A program made the translations under genes and the position numbers. A stretch of DNA of 64,000 nucleotides from Catenovulum sediminis (GTDB lineage Bacteria; Pseudomonadota; Gammaproteobacteria; Enterobacterales; Alteromonadaceae): the NCBI RefSeq assembly GCF_007289895.1, contig NZ_CP041660.1, positions 186,001 to 250,000 of the forward strand, read 5' to 3'. Under the pieces are notes generated by a model. That model saw only the letters and a program-made list of their open reading frames with translations, did no database searches and was not told the origin of the DNA. Below are positions 27,135 through 35,093 of this stretch, one piece after another. Numbering within the stretch: position 1 is the stretch's first letter; each line of letters begins with the position of its first letter.

Positions 27135-28309
27135 TAGATTGATTCCAAAACAGCTAGGTTTCGATTGATTAATGCATTACGCACTTCAACCGACGCCGCT
27201 GAGCGAAGACCATCTTCCGGCGTATTTTTCACATAATCAATCAACTTATCTAAAGTTGTTGTAGCAACGTGCATACGGGTATCCGACGATGCGTAATAAA
27301 TATTCACATCTTTGCCATTTAGCGTCCAACCATTGGCAAATACGACATTGGATACATCACCCACTCGTTCTTCACCTTCTGGTGCAATAAAGTGGCCTGC
27401 AGGTGCATGTTTAATCACCCAAGGTTTATCTAACTCTGTCATAAACATATATAATACGTAGCGCAAACCGGCTGCAGTGTTTCGCACACCATGGGCTAAA
27501 TGCAACCACCCTTCATCGGTTTTAATGGGTGCCGGGCCTTGCCCATTTTTGATTTCTTTAATGGTATGGTAAGCCTTGTTGTCGATAATGACTTCTTCTT
27601 TAATTTCAGCATTTTCCATCGAGTCACATAAACCCCAACCAATACCACCACCTTTGCCGACACTGATAAAACCATCTTGAGGACGGGTATACAACGCGTA
27701 TTTGCCATCAACAAACTCAGGGTGCAAAACAACATTGCGCTGTTGACCAGAATAGGTAATTAAGTCAGGTAAACGCTCCCAGTTCACTAAATCTTTGGTA
27801 CGTGCAATACCGCACTGCGCTTCAGCGGCAGATAAGTCATCCGGGAAGTTTTCGTCTTTTCTCTCAGTGCAAAATAACCCGTAAATATATCCATCTTGGT
27901 GCTGAGTTAATCGCATATCATAAATATTTGTATCCGCTCTTTCTGTTTCCGGCATGGTGATTGGATGTGACCAGAACCTAAAATTATCGACACCGGTTTC
28001 ACTTTCAGCGACAGCAAAAAATGATTTACGATCATCTCCTTCTACCCGCACAACCAATAAGTATTTACCGTTCAGATAAATAGCACCTGAGTTTAAAGTT
28101 GCATTAATACCCTGTCTTTCTAATAAATAAGGATTGCTCTTTTCGTTTAAATCAAAACGCCAATAAACCGGTACGTGCTCACGCGTAATTATCGGGTTTT
28201 CCCAACGTTGGTATATTCTGTTACCACCCGTTTTTGCTTTGTTTGGTTTAATTAATAAACTTTCTTGCGCAGAAATCAAAGCTTTGACTTGCTGAATGTA
28301 TGAACTCAT
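27134..28309 (-). CDS. GH130 phosphorylase, likely 4-O-beta-D-mannosyl-D-glucose phosphorylase
   Basis: A 391-residue GH130 enzyme. The five-bladed propeller features include IYDMRLTQHQDGYIYG with the proton-donor Asp (about residue 130), ARTKDLVNWERLPDL, NVVLHPEFVDGKYALYTRPQ, IKNGQGPAPIKTDEGWLHL and the C-terminal VNIYYASSDTRMHVAT. It would split mannosyl-glucose with phosphate into mannose-1-P and glucose in the cytoplasm; specificity is inferred from coupling to the epimerase. It is transcribed after the symporter gene and also has its own operator-like site. Confidence 0.9.
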   Translation of the reverse strand: MSSYIQQVKALISAQESLLIKPNKAKTGGNRIYQRWENPIITREHVPVYWRFDLNEKSNPYLLERQGINATLNSGAIYLNGKYLLVVRVEGDDRKSFFAVAESETGVDNFRFWSHPITMPETERADTNIYDMRLTQHQDGYIYGLFCTERKDENFPDDLSAAEAQCGIARTKDLVNWERLPDLITYSGQQRNVVLHPEFVDGKYALYTRPQDGFISVGKGGGIGWGLCDSMENAEIKEEVIIDNKAYHTIKEIKNGQGPAPIKTDEGWLHLAHGVRNTAAGLRYVLYMFMTELDKPWVIKHAPAGHFIAPEGEERVGDVSNVVFANGWTLNGKDVNIYYASSDTRMHVATTTLDKLIDYVKNTPEDGLRSAASVEVRNALINRNLAVLESI

Positions 28310-28322
28310 GTTGACCCCTTAA

Positions 28323-28336
28323 TAATACCGGTTACA
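28323..28336. promoter_or_regulatory. LacI-type operator, site 7 (GH130-epimerase)
   Basis: TAATACCGGTTACA matches 11 of 14 positions, 14 bases upstream of the GH130 start. Confidence 0.65.
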
Positions 28337-28383
28337 AATCGATTAATAATTTGTCTTAATTTAAAATAAAATATAGTTTCTAA

Positions 28384-29770
28384 TTAGCCTTCTGCACGTC
28401 GGGCATACAGCTCTTGATTAACTTGCTGCATATAATCGTCAGTCAATCGATAGAAAATCATAAATAATGCTGAAATCATAGCCCCTATGGCGGGTAAAAA
28501 ACTGACCATGTAACGCAAACCTTCTTTGGCGACATCGGTCTGTTCAACGTTGGCAACGTAGCCAAAATATGCCAATGTCCAGCCGGTTAATGCCCCCCTA
28601 ATGTCCACCCCATTTTTTGTGCAAATGAAGAGGATGAAAAGATTAATCCGGTTGTTCTCCGACCCGTTGTATATTCAGAATAATCTGCAATATCCGCATA
28701 CATTGACCACAACAATGGAAAAATAATACCAGCACAGGCGCTGATCACCACCTGCAACATTAAAATAAGTGTTAATTGTCCTTCATCTAAAAAATAAAAC
28801 AAACAGCTTAAAATGGCGGCAGAAAACATTGCATACATGAAGGTGTTGCGCTTACCAAGTCTTTTAGAGATAGGTTGTGCCAATACCACCCCGATGATAT
28901 TTGACGCCTGTCCTAAAACTAAATAAACCGTCGTAATACCAAAACTTAGCCCCAGAAACGACCACTCTGGTGATTGGATATAATATTTAAAATAATAAAC
29001 TGAAGCACCATCACGCATGCTATTAAAGATTAAAGTTGCCAATGCTGCACCCAATAAAATAAACCAGGGTTTATTGGTTGCTAAGTTTTTAAAATCTTTT
29101 TTAAGTGAGCTTTGTTGTGTTGCCGGCGGTTGAATGCGCTCTTTTGTCCAAGCGAATGTAAAATAAAACAAAATTGCGGCAATACAGCCGTACACCACCA
29201 TAGTTAACATCCAACCCGTCTGCGGATCCGGTGTTTCGGTTAAATGGGTAAAAAACTGAGTTAACGGATCGATAAGCACAAACGCAAAGATACTACCGGC
29301 AAATGCCAACACCATTCTGTATGAAGCAAGCTGTGTTCTATCGTCGCTGTTTGCAGACATTACGCCTAATAACGCGCCATAAGGTACATTCACAGCGGTA
29401 TACGCCATCATCATCAGTGTATAAGTGCAATATGCATACACTAGTTTAGCTTCGTTTGACCAATCTGGCGTGGTAAAAGTTAACACGCCGATTAAAGCAA
29501 AGGGTATTGCCCCCACAATAAATAGGGTCTGAACTTACCCCAGCGTGTATTGGTTCTGTCTGCGACAATGCCCATAATTGGGTCGTTTGCAGTATCCCAA
29601 ATACGTGTGACTAAAAACATAGTACCGACTGCTGCTGCTGAGATCCCAAAAACATCAGTGTAAAATATCATCAGGTAGACAGAGAACATCTTCCAAAACA
29701 TCGAAGAGGCAAAATCGCCAAAACCATATCCTAATTTTTCTTTAAATTTTAACTGCTGTGTTTCATTCAT
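28384..29770 (-). pseudogene. GPH-family sugar:cation symporter, interrupted by two frameshifts
   Basis: A 12-helix MFS/GPH (glycoside-pentoside-hexuronide) symporter, expected to carry mannobiose or related sugars across the inner membrane. The N-terminal piece begins KEKLGYGFGDFASSMFWK and contains the loop DRTNTRWGKFRPYLLWG. The frame is lost in a five-C run (29510-29514); one extra base gives WGAIPFALIG. It is lost again in a six-C run (28593-28598), where one extra base joins KMGWTLGG to ALTGWTLAYFGY. Apart from those two points the whole family length is present and conserved. Both breaks are single missing bases in homopolymers, so the gene may well be intact. An operator-like site lies 52 bases upstream. 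Confidence 0.85.
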
Positions 29771-29821
29771 AAATTTGCTCTACATTCGATGGAAAACCAA
29801 TACCAAGTGTGAAAACCAAAT

Positions 29822-29835
29822 TGTATCCGGTTACA
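29822..29835. promoter_or_regulatory. LacI-type operator, site 8 (symporter)
   Basis: TGTATCCGGTTACA matches 13 of 14 positions. Confidence 0.75.
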
Positions 29836-30005
29836 TAGGTAAGATATTAGCACAACTTTTTGGATAAGTAACAGCAAAAAAAGTGAAAATGTACATTTTT
29901 ATTACATTGCTTGCTTAACTGAAAAGAAGAATTCGCCACCTAGTATATAAAAAGTAATTTAAATTCATAAAGTTAGCTTATTTTAAAACAACTTTATGTC
30001 TAAAA

Positions 30006-31109
30006 TTAATCTTCTTTAGGCGGGAAAACGTTAAAATAATGTTTAGTCCGCTGCAAATTTAGAAAAACAGATAAAGATGAGAAATCTTGCCGTCTCCAAG
30101 CTTTAAAATGCAGTAATGTTTCATCCAGCTTATCGCGGGTTATTAAGCCAAAGTCCAAGGGGAATTGAACCCCATTATCAATCTCAGCAAAGTCTCTTTT
30201 ATTGGCGTGATCAAATAACAATACAAGACCCAAAGCCCCTGTAACACTGTGCCCACCAACAACTACGTGTAATTCTCCAGCCTGTAACGCAGCAAAAGTT
30301 TGAGGTGTAAAATTAACCGTGCCGATACTGATGTTTGATTGTCTGCCAAGTGCTTCGATAGCGCTGGCACTTCCTTTTGCAATACGGTGTCCTGCCGTCC
30401 ATATTACATTTGTGTTTGGAAAGCGTGTTAATAATTTAGTCGTTTTATAAAAACCATCGGTTTCGGTCCAGTCGGTTGGAATTATTTGTTGTAAATGCGT
30501 GTTGCCAGCGGCAACGACTTGTTTCAAACCAGCAATTCGGTTTTCACTTTCACTATGTTGTTTACTACCTGCCAGCGCGACGACATAAGTATCAGAATAG
30601 GTATCAGAATAGGTATCAGACTCATTCTGCGGTGTTTGCAACGCTTCCATAAGCCGGCGTCCCGCTTGCACATTGTTACCAAATATGTGCCCTAACCAAT
30701 ACTTAAATTTTTCGCGTGGTTTTTTATAACTATCCACTTCGTTTGGCGGTATTTCACCGGATATCATTAAAGAAGGTATTTTCAATGATTCCAGCTTAAC
30801 GAGTGTTTTATAGCTGATTAAGCCTGGTAATGGCGTGAAAATAACATAATCAGGTTTAGGCGACATCGCTTCGATTTGACGCATTTTAGCAATTTGTTCG
30901 CGAAAATTATCGTCATGCTGGTCATACAAAATTGAAAGGTTTACATGCAAATCATTTGCTGCTTTTTGCATATGCGCTTGCACTTGTGTCCAATAGGTAC
31001 ACTGGGTGGTTTGTTTACATGGGCTTAAATAAACAATATTTAGCGCCTGTGCAGGTGCACACAGTATAGTTGCAATGGCGATTAATATACTAACGCAACA
31101 GGTTTTCAT
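30006..31109 (-). CDS. periplasmic sugar-binding protein (Peripla_BP_4-like), lone
   Basis: A 367-residue exported protein: a signal peptide ending at AQA (about 22), then a type I periplasmic-binding fold like ribose/LacI-type sugar-binding proteins (YVIFTPLPGL, NVIWTAGHRIAKGSASAIEAL, GTVNFTPQTFAAL). No ABC permease or ATPase accompanies it, and the import route here is TonB plus symporter, so it more likely serves as a ligand sensor or buffer. It is divergent from the LacI-family gene, with an operator-like palindrome between them. It contains an in-frame tandem repeat of Ser-Asp-Thr-Tyr. Confidence 0.75.
   Translation of the reverse strand: MKTCCVSILIAIATILCAPAQALNIVYLSPCKQTTQCTYWTQVQAHMQKAANDLHVNLSILYDQHDDNFREQIAKMRQIEAMSPKPDYVIFTPLPGLISYKTLVKLESLKIPSLMISGEIPPNEVDSYKKPREKFKYWLGHIFGNNVQAGRRLMEALQTPQNESDTYSDTYSDTYVVALAGSKQHSESENRIAGLKQVVAAGNTHLQQIIPTDWTETDGFYKTTKLLTRFPNTNVIWTAGHRIAKGSASAIEALGRQSNISIGTVNFTPQTFAALQAGELHVVVGGHSVTGALGLVLLFDHANKRDFAEIDNGVQFPLDFGLITRDKLDETLLHFKAWRRQDFSSLSVFLNLQRTKHYFNVFPPKED
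30589..30620. repeat. 12-bp in-frame tandem repeat (SDTY)n
   Basis: GTATCAGAATAG is present twice in tandem plus eight bases of a third copy. On the minus strand this encodes three SDTY units in the binding protein, a likely length-variable site. Confidence 0.8.
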
Positions 31110-31235
31110 CTGATTTTCAGTTTTTAAACATCATAAATTTAGTGTATGCCAGTATGCGAAAAAGTCTAATTCTATTCCATAGATTCTTAAAGCGCTTAAA
31201 TTAGAGCAATTTTCACCATCTAAGCTAACACATAG

Positions 31236-31249
31236 AGAAACCGGTTTAC
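31236..31249. promoter_or_regulatory. degenerate LacI-type operator, site 9 (lacI/binding-protein gap)
   Basis: AGAAACCGGTTTAC keeps the AAACCGGTTT palindromic core but only 9 of 14 consensus positions. It lies between two divergent genes and may mediate autoregulation. Confidence 0.45.
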
Positions 31250-31358
31250 ACGTTATTAATACTGGTGCTCCAAAGGATAATTTTATATAGCATTACATTT
31301 GTTTCTTTGTTAAATTCTTATGAATAGAGATCAGTAGATAACAACAACGGAAATAACT

Positions 31359-32354
31359 ATGAGCAATATCAGAGAAGTTGCGAAACGCGCCGGTGTTTCA
31401 ATAGCAACCGTTTCACGTGCCTTCACCAACCCAGATAAAGTTACAAAAAGTAGCCTGAAAAAAGTAATGGATGCAGTTGATGAAGTGGGTTATCGTCCAA
31501 ATATGATGGCTCGCAATTTTCGCTCAACAAAATCATACGCTGTTGTTGTATTAGTACCGGATTTTGCCAACTTATTTTTCACCAAAGTCATTCGTGCAAT
31601 TCAGGAAACAGGGTTAAAACACGGTTACAATATCTTATTAGGTGAAACTCGCGATTCTAAAGAGCGCGAGGCGGATTATTTAAAGCTGGTTGAAACAAGA
31701 CAGGCTGACGGTGTCATTCAACTCAGCCCACATATCCCCGAGCAAGAGCTTTTACCGCATCCGCATATTCATGCTGTTGCAGCCTGTGGCGCTTGTGACA
31801 CACCGTATACTTCTGTGCGGATGGATCATATATCTGCTGCAAAATCGATTGTGAATTATTTAATTTCAATGGGCCATCGCAAAATTGCTTGTATTTCAGG
31901 TTTAGCAGATAACCCGCACAGCCGTGACCGTTTAGTCGGTTATAAACAAGCTTTAGAAGAAGCGGGTATCGAGTTTAATGAAACATTGATATTTGAAGGT
32001 AACTTCACCATGGCATCCGGCCATGATGCCGGTGATTATTACGCTCAATTAGACGAAAAGCCCAGTGCCATCTTCTCGATGAATGACGACATGGCAATTG
32101 GTGCGATTAAATCATTTAAAGAGCATGGTATTCGTGTACCACAAGATATTTCAATTACCGGTTTTGATGACTTGGACTTTGCAACTTATACCGATCCGGC
32201 ACTGACAACCATTCGTCAACCTGCTGAAGAGATGGGTAAAAAAGCAATGCAACTTTTATTGCAAATATTAGACGGTAAAAAACCCGCACAGCAAGAATTT
32301 ATTCTTAAACATGAGTTTGTGTTAAGAGACAGTGTACTGCCATATAAAGGCTAG
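31359..32354 (+). CDS. LacI-family repressor, candidate regulator of the mannan genes
   Basis: A 331-residue LacI/GalR protein of the CytR-like branch. The HTH covers residues 3-22 (IREVAKRAGVSIATVSRAF), the hinge helix is in YRPNMMARNFRS, and the type I periplasmic-binding-like effector domain runs from about residue 60 to the end (VVLVPDFANLFF, AIFSMNDDMAIGAI, ITGFDDLDFATYTDPALTTI). It is the only LacI-type gene in the window and sits inside the cluster whose promoters share an ACCGGT-centred palindrome. LacI proteins bind such CG-centred palindromes, so it is the best candidate for their regulator. The effector is probably a mannose-containing sugar or sugar phosphate (inferred). Confidence 0.9.
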   Translation: MSNIREVAKRAGVSIATVSRAFTNPDKVTKSSLKKVMDAVDEVGYRPNMMARNFRSTKSYAVVVLVPDFANLFFTKVIRAIQETGLKHGYNILLGETRDSKEREADYLKLVETRQADGVIQLSPHIPEQELLPHPHIHAVAACGACDTPYTSVRMDHISAAKSIVNYLISMGHRKIACISGLADNPHSRDRLVGYKQALEEAGIEFNETLIFEGNFTMASGHDAGDYYAQLDEKPSAIFSMNDDMAIGAIKSFKEHGIRVPQDISITGFDDLDFATYTDPALTTIRQPAEEMGKKAMQLLLQILDGKKPAQQEFILKHEFVLRDSVLPYKG

Positions 32355-32377
32355 CGTTACCCCTTGTTTTGACCGAG

Positions 32378-32402
32378 ATATAGCGCGAATACCGCGCTAT
32401 AT
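32378..32402. terminator. bidirectional stem-loop between lacI-family gene and manA
   Basis: Perfect 10-bp stem ATATAGCGCG / CGCGCTATAT with a 5-base loop, between two convergent genes. There is no long T run. Confidence 0.5.
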
Positions 32403-32501
32403 ATTCAGAGCTCGCTTTCTCCATCAGACTGTATAAGCATCTGGATATCCGCACTTGGATATCGAAAGCACCCAGATATAAGCAGCAAAGATTTTAAAGC
32501 A

Positions 32502-33683
32502 TTATAAACAAGTATACACCCGCGCCACTTTTGTATTTGCGCCAGTTAATGTTTTTGGTTTGAGACTTGCTGGCCATAAAAATGATTCACCCTGAACAAA
32601 AATTTCACCGCTTACCGCGACCTGCCCTTCTACTACAAAATACAACTCAACCCCTTCACTGGAGCCTGTAAGATATTCATTTTCTTCATTAAGCATTAAT
32701 AGTTCAAACTGAAAATCGGGACAAGGAATATCAAATATACGTACATTCTTTTTAACCCGCCCTTGTTGCACCTCAATTTGATTGGCTTGTGAAGTATACT
32801 GGGTTACTTTAACAAGCTCTGCTCTGTCCATGTATTTTTGTGTTAAACCACCGCGCAATACATTGTCAGAATTCGCCATAATTTCAATGCCCGTTCCTTT
32901 CAGATATGCATGTGGGCAACCAGCTCCCAAAAATATTGCCTGACCCGGAGATAACTCAAAAAGATTTAAAATCAATGGAAAGAAGATCCCTGAGTCAACA
33001 CCATAAAGTTGATATAACTGGTACAACCAAGACAAAGCGTTATCATCGGATTGTTGTGCAATTTGTACCGCATACCCAACATAGTCCGTTAACAGTTCAC
33101 CATCCAGATACAATAACCAATGATAAAAAGCTTCAATATCCTGCGCACTCCCTGCTTTAATGCGAAAAGCCCATTTATCAAAATCTGGATGCTGCAAGGT
33201 CAATAGCGATTCAGCGAGTGCCTCATTAGTTCGAAAACCCGCCATCGCATAAAAAGGGGTCAGCGCGTAAATCAGTTCAGGCTTATGATTGTCATCTTTA
33301 TAATTACAGTTTTGACTCTGTGCGGTTATACCCGCGGCCCGCTCTTTTTTAAAACCACTTTGCGCCTGAGCTTTACTGGGATGAACCTGAATAGAAAGCG
33401 CTTTACGAGCAGACAATATCTTAAATAAATACGGTAAGGTATTGTCCATACTTGCAGCATGCGCACCTAATATAAGTTCGGGTTGCTGGCGGATCAGCTC
33501 ATTTAAAGATTGACCACTATCTGCCACCATTGACGGCGCATTCGGATGTGCACCAACCCATAACTCTGCTAAAGGTAAATCTGTATCTGGTTTGTCGATT
33601 CCCAATATTGCTGGAATATCGTTATAAGTACCCCAATCATAATTTTGAAATTGATTGTTCAGTCTTAATGGTTTTGAAAACAT
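32502..33683 (-). CDS. manA: mannose-6-phosphate isomerase, class I
   Basis: Zinc enzyme of 393 residues converting mannose-6-P to fructose-6-P in the cytoplasm. The zinc and substrate motifs are SIQVHPSKAQAQ (Gln/His), DDNHKPELIYALTPF (Glu) and FLGAGCPHAYLKG with ANSDNVLRGGLT (His and the active-site loop). Length is as for ManA. It closes the pathway from Man-1-P via the phosphohexomutase to glycolysis. A 13-of-14 operator match lies 50 bases upstream, and a second site lies 344 bases upstream. Confidence 0.95.
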   Translation of the reverse strand: MFSKPLRLNNQFQNYDWGTYNDIPAILGIDKPDTDLPLAELWVGAHPNAPSMVADSGQSLNELIRQQPELILGAHAASMDNTLPYLFKILSARKALSIQVHPSKAQAQSGFKKERAAGITAQSQNCNYKDDNHKPELIYALTPFYAMAGFRTNEALAESLLTLQHPDFDKWAFRIKAGSAQDIEAFYHWLLYLDGELLTDYVGYAVQIAQQSDDNALSWLYQLYQLYGVDSGIFFPLILNLFELSPGQAIFLGAGCPHAYLKGTGIEIMANSDNVLRGGLTQKYMDRAELVKVTQYTSQANQIEVQQGRVKKNVRIFDIPCPDFQFELLMLNEENEYLTGSSEGVELYFVVEGQVAVSGEIFVQGESFLWPASLKPKTLTGANTKVARVYTCL

Positions 33684-33732
33684 CTTATTCTTTCTCTACT
33701 CATTTAAATACAAAAGTGGTTAAACACCAAAT

Positions 33733-33746
33733 AGTAACCGGTTACA
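33733..33746. promoter_or_regulatory. LacI-type operator, site 10 (manA)
   Basis: AGTAACCGGTTACA matches 13 of 14 positions with a perfect GTAACCGGTTAC palindrome. Confidence 0.75.
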
Positions 33747-34332
33747 CAAATTAGATAAGAAAAATCCATAGCAATGTGGTTTATTGGCAAACAAGCGCTG
33801 GTATTGCAGAGCCAAGCAAATTTGCTTGATTAAGAAAACGATACTTAAAACCGCAGTTATATTTATTGAATTTCGCTGTTAAGCGCCGCGTACGTTGCAC
33901 AAAACTTATTCACAGTTAACACATTAATCTCTCATGTTTCTTAAGCTAAAACTCTCAATACCTAATTATTTGGCATCAAGAATATGTGCATCATAATAGC
34001 GAAATATAATTCTTACAATAAAAAAATGTAACCGGTATCCAAAGGTATAATCTACCCCCATGGAAAATTTAAATATAAAACATCAAACTTTACAAAATTT
34101 TATCTAACGAATAAACACAACGTCTATGCATTCTCAGCTAATTTCTGACAAGTTAGATAAAAACTAAACTGGTCGTAATGGATTAATATATACCTAAAAG
34201 ACGCACTGCTTATGAGCTTAATTAATACCAATATTTGGCAGGCTAACTGCTTAGAAATACCAGTGCTTACGATAGTCTAGTTATAAATCAGAGATGATGC
34301 TTAATGTACTAGGCTTTTTTATCTGTACTAAA
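33747..34332. other. long AT-rich gap upstream of manA, no gene seen
   Basis: No credible reading frame on either strand. The only notable element is the operator-like site near 34027; otherwise the DNA is AT-rich and featureless to my reading. Confidence 0.5.
34027..34040. promoter_or_regulatory. LacI-type operator, site 11 (distal to manA)
   Basis: TGTAACCGGTATCC matches 11 of 14 positions with an intact left half. It is about 294 bases from site 10, so it could be a distal looping site. Confidence 0.5.
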
Positions 34333-34980
34333 TTACCACCGCAGCAAAAATTTTTGCAGCTGCGCGCGCCATTCTTCGGATAAACCTTCAACCGCTACCG
34401 CTTTTTCGATAATGGGTTTAGCAGCACTTTTTTCCATGTGAAAATACGCTGAAAAGATACTTTGTACAGAAACACTATTCGCTGCTTTATCGATTAATTG
34501 AAAGGTATCATCCGGTGCAATCGTACCGCTTTGTTTTACGCTGAAGTACACACCTGTGCGCAACGATTTAGAAAATAACCTTGGCATTTCAGCGTTATCA
34601 AATTTTAAGCCCAATTTAAAACAAGGAACGCGTGGCTGTGATACTTGCAAAATCACATCACCCACTTTAAAAATATCCCCTATTTGTATTTGTGCTTCAT
34701 CTAATTCAGACAGGGTCAGGTTTTCACCAAAACTACCGAACGGCAGTTCATTTAAACTCAGTTCAGTGCGCCAGTAACTGTAGTGCTGATAGCTATAAGC
34801 ATAAACTGCTTTACCCAGCCCACCATGATTTTTTAGGTCGGCTTGCTCATCACCTTCGATGTGGTCATTAAAAACTTGGACGGCTGAGCTGACAGGCTGT
34901 TTAAAAATGCCGGTTTCTATTTGCCTTGTACCATACTGAACCAAGCGTTTTTTAGAAACATTAATAGATAAAATGTGCAT
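34333..34980 (-). CDS. yiiM: MOSC-domain protein, YiiM-like
   Basis: A 215-residue molybdenum-cofactor sulfurase C-terminal (MOSC) domain protein with the YiiM-type 3-alpha C-terminal extension. Visible motifs are DLKNHGGLGKAVYAYS, FGSFGENLTL, and the conserved cysteine in QPRVPCFKLGLKF that would hold the molybdenum cofactor. The E. coli YiiM relative reduces N-hydroxylated compounds; the same activity here is inferred. It stands alone between manA and the TonB receptor. Confidence 0.85.
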   Translation of the reverse strand: MHILSINVSKKRLVQYGTRQIETGIFKQPVSSAVQVFNDHIEGDEQADLKNHGGLGKAVYAYSYQHYSYWRTELSLNELPFGSFGENLTLSELDEAQIQIGDIFKVGDVILQVSQPRVPCFKLGLKFDNAEMPRLFSKSLRTGVYFSVKQSGTIAPDDTFQLIDKAANSVSVQSIFSAYFHMEKSAAKPIIEKAVAVEGLSEEWRAQLQKFLLRW

Positions 34981-35093
34981 AAGACGGCCCTCTTCTTTAT
35001 CTGTAGCAAACTATATACAAAATTAGAAAAGGGCGCGAGGTCAACAGGGCGTTATCCTTGTATTATTTTTTTATATCAAGCAAAGCGTTAGGC

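Noticed and set aside
30006-31109. ABC sugar importer subunit
   Set aside because: No permease or ATPase gene is near it, so a complete ABC importer cannot be claimed.
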